Below are positions 1-6,105 of a stretch of 7,518 nucleotides of DNA, piece by piece. The number at the start of each line of letters is the position of its first letter. Position 1 is the first letter of the stretch. The stretch comes from Schlegelella_A sp038318385. Its GTDB lineage: Bacteria; Pseudomonadota; Gammaproteobacteria; Burkholderiales; Burkholderiaceae_C. The DNA lies in assembly GCA_038318385.1 (NCBI GenBank), contig JBBQCD010000110.1, positions 1 to 7,518 on the forward strand. Direction: 5' to 3'. Position numbers and translations under genes: made by a program. The notes beneath the pieces were generated by a model that made no database searches, was not told the DNA's origin, and saw only the letters and a list, made by a program, of their open reading frames with translations.

Positions 1-200
1 TCTCTACGCGCAGCAATACCAAATAGGCCGACGCGGCGGCACGGCTTGCCGTGCCGCGTGGAAGTGTGGCTCCGCACGAGTCGGCGGGTAGGTAGCACCG
101 AGCCGCGCAGCGATGCGCGGCCCAGAGGAATGGCGGTCACGTCGTGCGGTCCGAAAGGACGGCATGCCGCACAGAATCCGGCCTATCGGCTCGCTTCACA
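1..200 (+). ncRNA. rnpB: RNase P RNA (M1 RNA), 3' part, type A
   Basis: This is the catalytic RNA of RNase P, which trims 5' leaders from tRNA precursors. It is recognised by conserved blocks in the right order: CCAAATAGG (19-27), CGGGTAGG (85-92), the CR IV-like block GAGGAATGGCGGTCAC (125-140) and the CR V block ACAGAATCCGGCCTATCGG (171-189), which forms half of the P4 core. The last differs from the E. coli version by two bases as I recall it. Visible helices are P15 (27-32 with 80-85), an extra hairpin inside it (36-57), a P16/17-like hairpin (65-78), P18 with a GCGA tetraloop (102-109/114-121) and a P19-like hairpin with a GAAA loop (149-152/157-160) inside a longer stem (144-149/167-172). 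The 3' end near 200 is set by comparison with the E. coli end (...TTTCACCT). The 5' half lies left of the window. Confidence 0.93.
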
Positions 201-209
201 CTTTTTCCC
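201..209 (+). terminator. T-tract just after rnpB, possible termination site
   Basis: CTTTTTCCC follows the predicted 3' end of rnpB directly. No separate GC-rich hairpin precedes it, so if it terminates transcription it would depend on the terminal helices of the RNase P RNA itself. It could instead be part of the 3' trailer that is trimmed during maturation. Confidence 0.35.
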
Positions 210-273
210 TGCCGCGCGAGTAGGTGCAGCGTCCCGCGCCGGCGCCGCCCACTCCCTGGAATCGCCCCGCCGC

Positions 274-279
274 TACACT
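274..279 (+). promoter_or_regulatory. Possible -10 element of the MFS gene
   Basis: TACACT in the context CGCTACACTGG lies 12 bases before the ATG at 292 and matches TATAAT at four of six positions. The sequence 17 bp upstream (ACTCCC, 251-256) is not a recognisable -35. If it is used, the leader would be only a few bases long, which agrees with the lack of a Shine-Dalgarno sequence before 292. This is a weak call. Confidence 0.25.
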
Positions 280-291
280 GGTCAGCAGTCG

Positions 292-1497
292 ATGAATCCT
301 GATGCCCACACCCTTTGGCGCGCGCCGAGTTGGGCTCTTGCCGTGCTCCTCGCGTGTCTCGGGATGCTGGGGCCGTTCTCGATCGACACCTATCTGCCTG
401 CGTTCAGCGGCATCGCCCGAGCCATCGGTGCGACGCCGGTCGAAATGCAGCAAACGCTGTCGGCGTATCTGTTCGGCTTCGCCGTCATGAACCTGTTCCA
501 CGGGGCACTCTCGGACAGCTTCGGCCGCCGTCCGGTCGTTCTCTGGGGTCTGGTGGTGTTCACTCTGGCGTCGGCCGGCTGTGCGCTCTCACAACATATC
601 GGCGCGCTGGTCTTCTTCCGCGCCGTCCAGGGCATGTCGGCAGGCGCCGGCATCGTCATCTCCCGGGCCGTGATCCGCGACATGTTCCCGCCGGCGGATG
701 CCCAGCGGGTGATGTCGCAGGTGACGATCTATTTCGGCGTCGCCCCCGCCGTCGCTCCGATGGTCGGCGGCTTCCTCTTCGTGCACGCCGACTGGCATGC
801 CATCTTCTGGTTCCTGACGGCAGTCGGGGTCATTCTCTGGATCGCGAACTACCGGTTGCTGCCCGAGACGTTGCACATGACGCAGCGCCAGGCTTTCAAC
901 GTCCGCAACCTGCTGCGCGGCTACTGGTCGATGGGGAGCAACCCGCGCTTCCTCATGCTCGCGCTGGCCAGCGGGATTCCGTTCAACGGCATGTTTCTCT
1001 ACGTGCTTTCGGCGCCGGTCTTCCTCGGCGAGCTTCTGCACCTCGAGCCGGGCGAGTTCTTCTGGTTCTTCACTCTGACGATCGCCGGGATCATGGGGGG
1101 CGCCTTCCTGTCGGGACGCCTGGCCGGGCGCATCAAGCCGAAGCACCAGATTCGCCATGGCTTCCTGATCATGCTGCTGGTGTCGATCGCGAACCTGGGC
1201 CTCAACCTCGTCTTCGAACCGAGCGCCTGGTGGGCGCTGCTGCCGCTGGCGATCTATGCCTTCGGCTGGGCGCTGATGGTGCCGGTGGTGACGCTGATGG
1301 TGCTCGACCTGATCCCCGAGCGCCGCGGCATGGCGTCGTCGTTCCAGGCCTTCATCGGCAGCATGGCCAACGGGCTGGTGGCCGGCGTGATCGCGCCCCT
1401 GGTGATGCACTCGACCCAGCTGCTGGCGCTGACATCGCTGTTGATGATGTGCGTGGGCATCGTCGCCTGGGTCTGGGTCAAGCCCCGCGTGACCTGA
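292..1497 (+). CDS. Bcr/CflA family multidrug efflux MFS transporter
   Basis: This inner-membrane proton-coupled drug exporter of the DHA1 type (Bcr/CflA/MdfA-like) is 401 residues long, usual for the family, with about twelve hydrophobic segments. Helix 1 contains the family signature LGPFSIDTYLPAF (residues 26-38) with the conserved acidic D32. MFS motif A is GALSDSFGRR (71-80), after helix 2. A loop rich in charged residues near the middle separates the two six-helix halves. The frame is open back to 46, but the first 82 codons of that longer reading cover the RNase P RNA gene and look nothing like a transporter, so the ATG at 292 (MNPDAHTLW) is the start. No clear Shine-Dalgarno sequence precedes it. 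The exported substrate cannot be told from sequence. Nothing ties it specifically to the hpa genes; the usual 4-hydroxyphenylacetate importer HpaX belongs to another MFS branch. Confidence 0.92.
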   Translation: MNPDAHTLWRAPSWALAVLLACLGMLGPFSIDTYLPAFSGIARAIGATPVEMQQTLSAYLFGFAVMNLFHGALSDSFGRRPVVLWGLVVFTLASAGCALSQHIGALVFFRAVQGMSAGAGIVISRAVIRDMFPPADAQRVMSQVTIYFGVAPAVAPMVGGFLFVHADWHAIFWFLTAVGVILWIANYRLLPETLHMTQRQAFNVRNLLRGYWSMGSNPRFLMLALASGIPFNGMFLYVLSAPVFLGELLHLEPGEFFWFFTLTIAGIMGGAFLSGRLAGRIKPKHQIRHGFLIMLLVSIANLGLNLVFEPSAWWALLPLAIYAFGWALMVPVVTLMVLDLIPERRGMASSFQAFIGSMANGLVAGVIAPLVMHSTQLLALTSLLMMCVGIVAWVWVKPRVT

Positions 1498-1506
1498 GCA
1501 ATGGCA

Positions 1507-1529
1507 CCGGCGCCCGCCCGCAGCGCCGG
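1507..1529 (+). other. GC-rich hairpin between the MFS and carbonic anhydrase genes
   Basis: CCGGCGC (1507-1513) pairs with GCGCCGG (1523-1529) across a 9-base loop, ten bases after the MFS stop codon. No T-tract follows, so it is not a standard intrinsic terminator. It could slow polymerase or protect an mRNA 3' end, but perfect short stems are common by chance at this GC content. Confidence 0.3.
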
Positions 1530-1589
1530 CAGCGTGGAATTCAAGTCGGTGCCGCGACGGCCGATACAGCAGGCGACTCCCCCCGCGTC

Positions 1590-2627
1590 ATGTCCCGACC
1601 TACCCTTCTCCCGGCTTTCCTCGCGCACCTGCGCGGTCCATTGCTGGCGGCCGTGGGTGTCTGCGCCTTCGGGTCCGCGCACGGCGTCGAAGCGGAGCAC
1701 GAATCCACGGCGCCGAAGGCCGTGGCGCTCCGACCCGAGCCGGCCAAGCCGGTCATCAAGCTCCCGCCCCGACCCGAGGTGCCGCCGGCGCGCGATCCGC
1801 TCGAGCAGGTGCGCGAACGCATCGCCGCGCGGATCAATGCCTCGACGACGAATGCCGGGAGTGGCGGCAGCGTGCTGCGCGCGCCAGCGCGCGCAGCCGA
1901 CGCGACTGGATCGCCGGCCCCCACGCCGGCGCGTGCGCACCACGCCAAGGCCGCTCCGCATTGGTCCTACGAGGGTGCCGGCGGGCCCCAGGCCTGGGCC
2001 CGCCTCCAACCGGAGTTCGCGCAGTGCGCCACCGGCTTGCGGCAAAGCCCGATCGATATCCAGGGCGGGGTTCGGGTCCAGCTCGATCCGATCGCCTTCG
2101 ACTACAAGCCAGGGGCGGTGCGGGTGATCGACAACGGGCATACGGTCCAGGTCAACGTCGCCCCCGGTAGCACGCTCGAGATCCTGGGACGGCGCTACGA
2201 ACTGAAGCAGTTCCATTTCCACCGGCCTTCGGAGGAACGCATCGACGGCAAGCCGTTCGACATGGTGGTGCACCTCGTTCACAAGGATGCCGAAGGTCGT
2301 CTGGCGGTGGTCGCCGTGCTGCTCGAACGGGGGAGCGCCCAGCCGGTCGTGCAGACCGTCTGGAACAACCTGCCGCTGGAGAAGGGCGACGAGGTGCCGG
2401 TGCGGGCGCCGCTCGACCCGTCCGGGCTGCTGCCGGCCGAGCGTGGCTACTACACCTACATGGGTTCGCTGACCACGCCTCCCTGCAGCGAGGGCGTGCT
2501 GTGGATGGTGATGAAGACGCCGCAGCCGGTGTCGGCCGAGCAACTGGGCATCTTCGCGCGGCTCTACCCGATGAACGCCCGGCCGGTCCAGGCGCCGCGC
2601 GGCCGCCTCATCAAGGAATCGAACTAG
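1590..2627 (+). CDS. Alpha-class carbonic anhydrase, exported, with long N-terminal spacer
   Basis: This zinc enzyme interconverts CO2 and bicarbonate, here probably in the periplasm. Residues 1 to about 32-35 form a signal peptide (hydrophobic stretch 17-30, then AHG/VEA cleavage-like sites). Residues 35-123 are Pro/Ala/Arg-rich with a short predicted helix (LEQVRERIAARI, from 71). The catalytic domain covers 124-345. Zinc ligands are H209 and H211 in QFHFH and H228 in VHLVH. E215 corresponds to E106 of human CA II, T295 in SLTTPP to T199, and H184 in DNGH to the proton shuttle H64. C146 and C299 match the usual disulfide of secreted alpha enzymes. All key residues are intact, so it should be active. 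The ATG at 1590 is the only reasonable start and gives a sensible signal peptide, although no Shine-Dalgarno sequence is visible. It stands 92 bases after the MFS gene. Confidence 0.95.
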   Translation: MSRPTLLPAFLAHLRGPLLAAVGVCAFGSAHGVEAEHESTAPKAVALRPEPAKPVIKLPPRPEVPPARDPLEQVRERIAARINASTTNAGSGGSVLRAPARAADATGSPAPTPARAHHAKAAPHWSYEGAGGPQAWARLQPEFAQCATGLRQSPIDIQGGVRVQLDPIAFDYKPGAVRVIDNGHTVQVNVAPGSTLEILGRRYELKQFHFHRPSEERIDGKPFDMVVHLVHKDAEGRLAVVAVLLERGSAQPVVQTVWNNLPLEKGDEVPVRAPLDPSGLLPAERGYYTYMGSLTTPPCSEGVLWMVMKTPQPVSAEQLGIFARLYPMNARPVQAPRGRLIKESN

Positions 2628-2640
2628 ATCGCCGTAGCGC

Positions 2641-2670
2641 GCACTGCACTGCACCGCGCCGCGCCGCGCC
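2641..2670. repeat. Two adjoining short pentamer repeats
   Basis: GCACT repeats nearly three times (2641-2654) and runs straight into three copies of CCGCG (2654-2668). Both units are five bases long. The tract lies in the noncoding gap between the carbonic anhydrase and nnrU-like genes, so copy-number change would not shift a reading frame. Confidence 0.6.
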
Positions 2671-2698
2671 TCGGCACCCTTCTCGCGCCGCGCCCACC

Positions 2699-2717
2699 CG
2701 CCGCGGACCACGCGGCG
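2699..2717 (+). other. GC-rich hairpin after the carbonic anhydrase gene
   Basis: CGCCGCG (2699-2705) pairs perfectly with CGCGGCG (2711-2717) around a five-base loop. It lies about 70 bases past the carbonic anhydrase stop codon and ahead of a possible promoter for the next gene, so a terminator role is conceivable. No T-tract follows on either strand, which keeps the call weak. Confidence 0.3.
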
Positions 2718-2745
2718 CCGACCGGATCCCGGAACGGCGACCCTG

Positions 2746-2775
2746 TATAACGGCCCCATGACGCTGGCGCGGAGG
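2746..2775 (+). promoter_or_regulatory. Possible -10 box and ribosome binding site of the NnrU-family gene
   Basis: TATAAC (2746-2751) matches the -10 consensus at five of six positions. No good -35 lies 16-18 bp upstream. GGAGG (2771-2775) ends five bases before the ATG at 2781 and is the clearest Shine-Dalgarno sequence in the accessory part of the window. It favours 2781 over the ATG at 2758, which is in another frame. Confidence 0.4.
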
Positions 2776-2780
2776 TTCGC

Positions 2781-3362
2781 ATGGGTATCTTCCTGACAGG
2801 TCTGGTGCTCTTCCTCGGCCTCCACTCGATCTCGATCGTCGCCCCGCGTTGGCGCGCCGGTCAGGTCGCGCGGCTCGGCGAGGGACCGTGGAAAGGCCTG
2901 TACTCTGGCGTGGCCGCGCTCGGACTCGGCTTGCTGATCTACGGCTACGGCGTGGCGCGCCAGGCACCGGTGGTCCTCTACACCCCGCCCCCGGCCTTGC
3001 GGCACGTGGCGCTGCTGCTGATGCTCCCTGTCTTCCCGCTGCTGCTGGCGGCCTACCTGCCGGGACGAATCCAGGCGGCGACCCGGCACCCGATGCTGCT
3101 CGCGGTCAAGCTCTGGGCGACGGCGCACCTGCTGGCCAACGGCACGCTGGTCGACGTGCTGCTGTTCGGTGGATTCCTGGTCTGGGCGGTTGCCGACCGG
3201 ATCTCCGTGAAGCGCCGTCAAACGGGCCGTCCGCCCGGCGCACCGGCCCGACCCTACAACGATCTGATCGCCATCGGCGCCGGCCTGGCGCTGTATGCCT
3301 TGTTCGTGCTCGCCGCGCATCGTTGGTTGATGGGGGTCTCGCCGCTGGCTTCGCTACAGTAG
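2781..3362 (+). CDS. NnrU-family integral membrane protein
   Basis: This 193-residue inner-membrane protein has about five to six hydrophobic segments, roughly at 1-20, 45-66, 77-97, 106-122, 125-142 and 163-185. It carries the family hallmarks: an early FLGLHS with H15, RHP (102-104) and the WATAHLLANG block with H116. The family (NnrU, related to plant zeta-carotene isomerase Z-ISO) was named from a gene linked to nitric-oxide/nitrite metabolism in denitrifiers, but it is widespread outside that role. In Z-ISO, histidines bind heme; whether H15, H103 or H116 do so here is inference. No nitrite or nitric-oxide reductase genes are present in the window, so a denitrification role is not supported by context. 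The start is supported by a GGAGG ribosome binding site. The C-terminal half has a basic cytosolic-looking loop (about 146-160). Confidence 0.88.
   Translation: MGIFLTGLVLFLGLHSISIVAPRWRAGQVARLGEGPWKGLYSGVAALGLGLLIYGYGVARQAPVVLYTPPPALRHVALLLMLPVFPLLLAAYLPGRIQAATRHPMLLAVKLWATAHLLANGTLVDVLLFGGFLVWAVADRISVKRRQTGRPPGAPARPYNDLIAIGAGLALYALFVLAAHRWLMGVSPLASLQ
3355..3360 (+). promoter_or_regulatory. Possible -10 element ahead of the hpa genes
   Basis: TACAGT (3355-3360), overlapping the end of the NnrU-family gene, resembles a -10 box in the same CGCTACA context seen before the MFS gene. The nearest -35-like sequence, TTGATG (3327-3332), is 22 bp away, which is too far for a good sigma70 promoter. 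Only 38 bases separate the NnrU-family stop from hpaG1, so the hpa genes may simply be co-transcribed with it. Confidence 0.25.
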
Positions 3363-3400
3363 CGCCTACTCTGCTCGCGCGATCCCTCGCACCGCTCCCG

Positions 3401-4093
3401 ATGCCGCTTTCCTGCGTTCCCTTCGACGCGCCGCCCTATCGCCTTTCAGGGGTCGTCTACGGGACGTTGATGAACCACCGCGATGCCCTCGCCGCGCTCG
3501 GCGGCGCTGCCCACGAACTACCCTACAAGGCGCCGCCGCGGGCGGTGGTGCTGTACCTGAAGCCGCGCAACGCGCTCGTGGGGCCGGGAGACGACATGCC
3601 GGTCGGCGACGACGGCGAGGAGGTGGAGGTCGGCTCGAGCCTGGGCCTGGTGATCGGACGCGTCGCCTGCCGGCTCGACGAAGCCGATGCCCTCGACCAC
3701 CTCGCCGGCTACACGATCGTCCATGACGTGAGTCTCCCGCACACGACCTACTACCGGCCGCAGGTCCGCCTGAAGGCTCGCGACCGCTCCTGCGCGATCG
3801 GCCCGCGGGTCGTGGCCTGCCGCGACGTCGGCGATCCGCAGGCGCTGCGCGTGCGCGTCTTCGTCGACGGCGATCGGGTGCTCGAGCAGGGACTCTCGTC
3901 GCTGGTGCGCTCGCCGGCGCGGCTGCTCGCGGAGGTCACCGAGTTCATGACCCTCTCCCCCGGTGACATCTTGATGGTCGGGGTGGGACCGGGAGCCCCG
4001 CGGGTGCGGGCCGGGCAGCATGTGGCCACCGAGATCGACGGGCTCGGCAGGCTCGACAACCGCTTCGTCGCGGCGACCGGAGTCCGAGCTTGA
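3401..4093 (+). CDS. hpaG1: HpaG1, N-terminal-type subunit of homoprotocatechuate decarboxylase/isomerase (FAH superfamily)
   Basis: This 230-residue protein matches the N-terminal half of E. coli HpaG, which decarboxylates 5-oxo-pent-3-ene-1,2,5-tricarboxylate and isomerises the product to 2-oxo-hept-3-ene-1,7-dioate. Matching blocks include ALMNHRD-like text near residue 24, PYKAPPRAVVLYLKPRN, GYTIVHDVSLP and YYRPQVRLKARD, followed by SPGDILMVG near the C-terminus. Aligned without gaps to HpaG2, the two metal-binding glutamates of its ECEL motif are replaced by G78 and S80, while D109 is kept, so this subunit probably does not bind the catalytic metal alone. The ATG at 3401 lies 38 bases after the NnrU-family stop and has no clear Shine-Dalgarno; the ATG at 3470 would remove conserved residues. 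Its stop overlaps the start of hpaG2 by four bases. Confidence 0.9.
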   Translation: MPLSCVPFDAPPYRLSGVVYGTLMNHRDALAALGGAAHELPYKAPPRAVVLYLKPRNALVGPGDDMPVGDDGEEVEVGSSLGLVIGRVACRLDEADALDHLAGYTIVHDVSLPHTTYYRPQVRLKARDRSCAIGPRVVACRDVGDPQALRVRVFVDGDRVLEQGLSSLVRSPARLLAEVTEFMTLSPGDILMVGVGPGAPRVRAGQHVATEIDGLGRLDNRFVAATGVRA

Positions 4094-4863
4094 AGCGCGC
4101 CCGCGTGGCCTATGGCGGAGCCTTGCACGAAGCCACTCCGTCGGGCGAGGGCAGGTTGCGCCTTGCCGACGGCCGTGTCGTCGCCGAAGAGGCTGTCGTC
4201 TGGCTGCCGCCGTTCGAAGTCGGAACCGTGATCGCGCTCGGCCTCAACTATGCCGACCACGCCAAGGAACTGGCCTTCAACTCGCAGGAGGAACCGCTGG
4301 TCTTCCTGAAGGGGCCCGGCGCTCTCATCGGCCATCGCGGGCAGACGCGGCGGCCTGCCGACGCGACCTTCATGCACTATGAATGCGAGCTGGCGGTGGT
4401 GATCGGCCGTCCCGCGCGTCGCGTGGGCCGCGCCGATGCGATGCGCCACGTGGCGGGCTACACCGTCGCCAACGACTACGCGATCCGCGACTACCTCGAG
4501 AACTGGTACCGGCCGAACCTGCGGGTGAAGAACCGCGACACCTGCACCGTGCTCGGGCCGTGGCTCGTCGATGCCGAAGATGTCGGCGATCCGCCCGAAC
4601 TGGCACTGCGCACGCTCGTCAACGGCGTCGTTCGACAGCAGGGCAACACCCGCGACCTGGTCTTCGACATTGCGTACCTGATCGAATACCTCAGCGCCTT
4701 CATGACGCTGGCGCCTGGCGACGTCATCCTTACGGGGACGCCGGAGGGGGTCGTCGACGTGTTGCCGGGGGACGAGGTGGTGTGCGAGATCGACGGCATC
4801 GGGCGACTCGTCAACACCATCGTCGGTGACGACGTCTTCGGCCGCGCCGGCCCGGTCGCCTGA
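4090..4863 (+). CDS. hpaG2: HpaG2, catalytic subunit of homoprotocatechuate decarboxylase/isomerase (FAH superfamily)
   Basis: This 257-residue protein corresponds to the C-terminal half of E. coli HpaG. It shows the full FAH-fold signature: LGLNYADHAKEL, PLVFLKGP, HYECELAVVIG with ligands E98 and E100, GYTVANDYAIRD with ligand D129, YRPNLRVKNRDTC and LTGTPEGV. It should bind Mg2+ or Mn2+ and catalyse decarboxylation and isomerisation in homoprotocatechuate breakdown, in the cytosol. The start is TTG at 4090: it overlaps the hpaG1 stop as TTGA, GGAG (4079-4082) lies seven bases upstream, and the next in-frame candidate (GTG, codon 6) would cut into the conserved first strand. The overlap suggests translational coupling, giving equal amounts of the two halves. 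In E. coli the two are fused in one protein; separate genes are also known in other bacteria. Confidence 0.95.
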   Translation: MKRARVAYGGALHEATPSGEGRLRLADGRVVAEEAVVWLPPFEVGTVIALGLNYADHAKELAFNSQEEPLVFLKGPGALIGHRGQTRRPADATFMHYECELAVVIGRPARRVGRADAMRHVAGYTVANDYAIRDYLENWYRPNLRVKNRDTCTVLGPWLVDAEDVGDPPELALRTLVNGVVRQQGNTRDLVFDIAYLIEYLSAFMTLAPGDVILTGTPEGVVDVLPGDEVVCEIDGIGRLVNTIVGDDVFGRAGPVA

Positions 4864-4888
4864 GCGCGTCCCGTCTTCGGAGAGCTTC

Positions 4889-5290
4889 ATGCCCCATCTC
4901 ACGCTCGACTACTCCGCCAACCTGACCGCCGACGGCGACTTCCCCGGGCTTTGCGGCAAGCTCGCCGCGTGCCTCGTCGCGCAGCAGGACGACGGCAAGC
5001 CCGTCTTCCCGATCGGCGGCACGCGCGTGCGCGCCTTCGCGGCCGATGCCTGGAGCATCGCCGACGGCGCCGCCGACACGGCCTACGTGCATGCCGCGCT
5101 GAAGGCCGGAGCGGGGCGGTCGGAGGCCGCGCTGCGGGCTACGGGTGACGCCCTCTTTGAGGTGATGAAGACCCATTTCGCAGGCCATCGCGAGCGCATG
5201 GGTCTGGCGTTGTCGCTCGAGGTGGGCGAGTTCAGCGAGGCCGGAACCTGGAAGCACAACAACCTCCATGCCCGATTCAAGAAGGCCTGA
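4889..5290 (+). CDS. hpaF: HpaF, 5-carboxymethyl-2-hydroxymuconate delta-isomerase
   Basis: This small cytosolic enzyme of the tautomerase superfamily converts 5-carboxymethyl-2-hydroxymuconate to the oxo isomer used by HpaG. It has 133 residues, against about 126 in E. coli. It begins MPHLTLDYS: after Met removal, Pro becomes the N-terminal catalytic base, the defining feature of the superfamily. The conserved blocks DTW-like AWSIADG, YVHAALKAGAGRS, LFEVMKTHFA and the C-terminal KHNNLHARFKK all match the family. The ATG at 4889 is chosen because it places Pro at position 2 and has GGAGAG (4879-4884) four bases upstream; a longer reading from 4826 would bury the catalytic proline. It follows hpaG2 by 25 bases and ends four bases before hpaH. 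Confidence 0.95.
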   Translation: MPHLTLDYSANLTADGDFPGLCGKLAACLVAQQDDGKPVFPIGGTRVRAFAADAWSIADGAADTAYVHAALKAGAGRSEAALRATGDALFEVMKTHFAGHRERMGLALSLEVGEFSEAGTWKHNNLHARFKKA

Positions 5291-5294
5291 GCAC

Positions 5295-6098
5295 ATGCTG
5301 TCTGCCGCCACCATCGCCGATCTCGCGCGCCAGCTGTACGCGGCGCGCAAGTCGCGCACCGCGCTGCGTCACTTCTCCAAGGCGCACCCGTCGATGACGG
5401 TCGAGGACGGCTACGCGATCCAGCGCGAATGGGTGCGCCTCGAGCTGGCCGACGGGCGCCGGATCCGCGGCCGCAAGATCGGCCTGACCTCGCGGGCGAT
5501 GCAGCAGGCCTCGCAGATCACCGAGCCCGACTACGCGCCCCTGATGGACGACATGTTCTTCGATCAGGGCGGCGACATCCCCTTCGATCGGTTCATCGCC
5601 CCGCGGGTCGAGGTCGAGCTCGCTTTCGTGCTGGGCAAGCCGCTGCGTGGTCCTGGGGTGACGCTCTTCGAGGTCCTGGCGGCCACGGAATACGTCACGC
5701 CGGCGATCGAGATCATCGACGCCCGCATCGAGCAGTTCGATCGGGAGACGAAGGCGCCACGCAAGGTCTTCGACACCATCTCGGACTTCGCCGCCAACGC
5801 CGGCATCGTCCTCGGCGGACGTCCGGTGCGCGCCGACGCGGTCGACCTGCGCTGGGTCGGTGCAATGCTCTACAAGAATGGGGTGATCGAGGAGACCGGC
5901 CTGGCCGCGGCCGTTCTCAACCACCCGGCGACCGGCGTCGCCTGGCTGGCCAACAAGATCGCACCGCACGACGAGCAGCTCGATGCCGGCGACATCGTGC
6001 TCGCCGGGTCGTTCACGCGGCCGACGGTGGCCGCACGCGGCGACAGCTTCCACATCGACTACGGGCCGCTCGGCTCGGTGGCGTTCCGGTTCGCCTGA
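5295..6098 (+). CDS. hpaH: HpaH, 2-oxo-hept-3-ene-1,7-dioate hydratase
   Basis: This Mg2+-dependent hydratase of the FAH/MhpD superfamily adds water to 2-oxo-hept-3-ene-1,7-dioate, giving the substrate of the aldolase HpaI. It is 267 residues long, the same as E. coli HpaH as I recall it. Visible signatures are QREWVRLELADG, GRKIGLTS (K61), EPDYAPLMDDMFF, PRVEVELAFVLGKPLRGP with metal ligands E106 and E108, AIEIIDAR with E139, PRKVFDTISDFAANAG, the NGVIEETG block and GSFTRP. All expected ligands are intact. The ATG at 5295 (MLSAATIADLARQLYAAR) is preferred; an in-frame ATG at 5268 would overlap hpaF and add nine residues unlike the family. It is the last gene of the hpa unit. No hpaI, hpaD or hpaE follows; the next gene is mraZ. 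Confidence 0.95.
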   Translation: MLSAATIADLARQLYAARKSRTALRHFSKAHPSMTVEDGYAIQREWVRLELADGRRIRGRKIGLTSRAMQQASQITEPDYAPLMDDMFFDQGGDIPFDRFIAPRVEVELAFVLGKPLRGPGVTLFEVLAATEYVTPAIEIIDARIEQFDRETKAPRKVFDTISDFAANAGIVLGGRPVRADAVDLRWVGAMLYKNGVIEETGLAAAVLNHPATGVAWLANKIAPHDEQLDAGDIVLAGSFTRPTVAARGDSFHIDYGPLGSVAFRFA

Positions 6099-6105
6099 AG
6101 TCATG

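Noticed and set aside
36..57. Ten-bp inverted repeat read as an intrinsic terminator of an upstream gene
   Set aside because: No T-tract follows on either strand, and the flanking CCAAATAGG and GGGTAGG blocks place it inside RNase P RNA.
1254..3320. A 688-codon open frame on the - strand
   Set aside because: It lies opposite the carbonic anhydrase and parts of its two neighbours, has an Arg/Gly/His-rich composition typical of a shadow frame in GC-rich DNA, and shows no domain signature.
3751..4902. A 383-codon open frame on the - strand opposite hpaG1/hpaG2
   Set aside because: The + strand here encodes two strongly conserved FAH proteins. The - strand text shows only antisense composition.
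3401..6098. Alternative reading of the FAH genes as fumarylacetoacetase or generic catechol meta-pathway genes
   Set aside because: The N-terminal-proline isomerase HpaF, together with HpaH and the two HpaG halves in one unit, specifically matches the homoprotocatechuate pathway.
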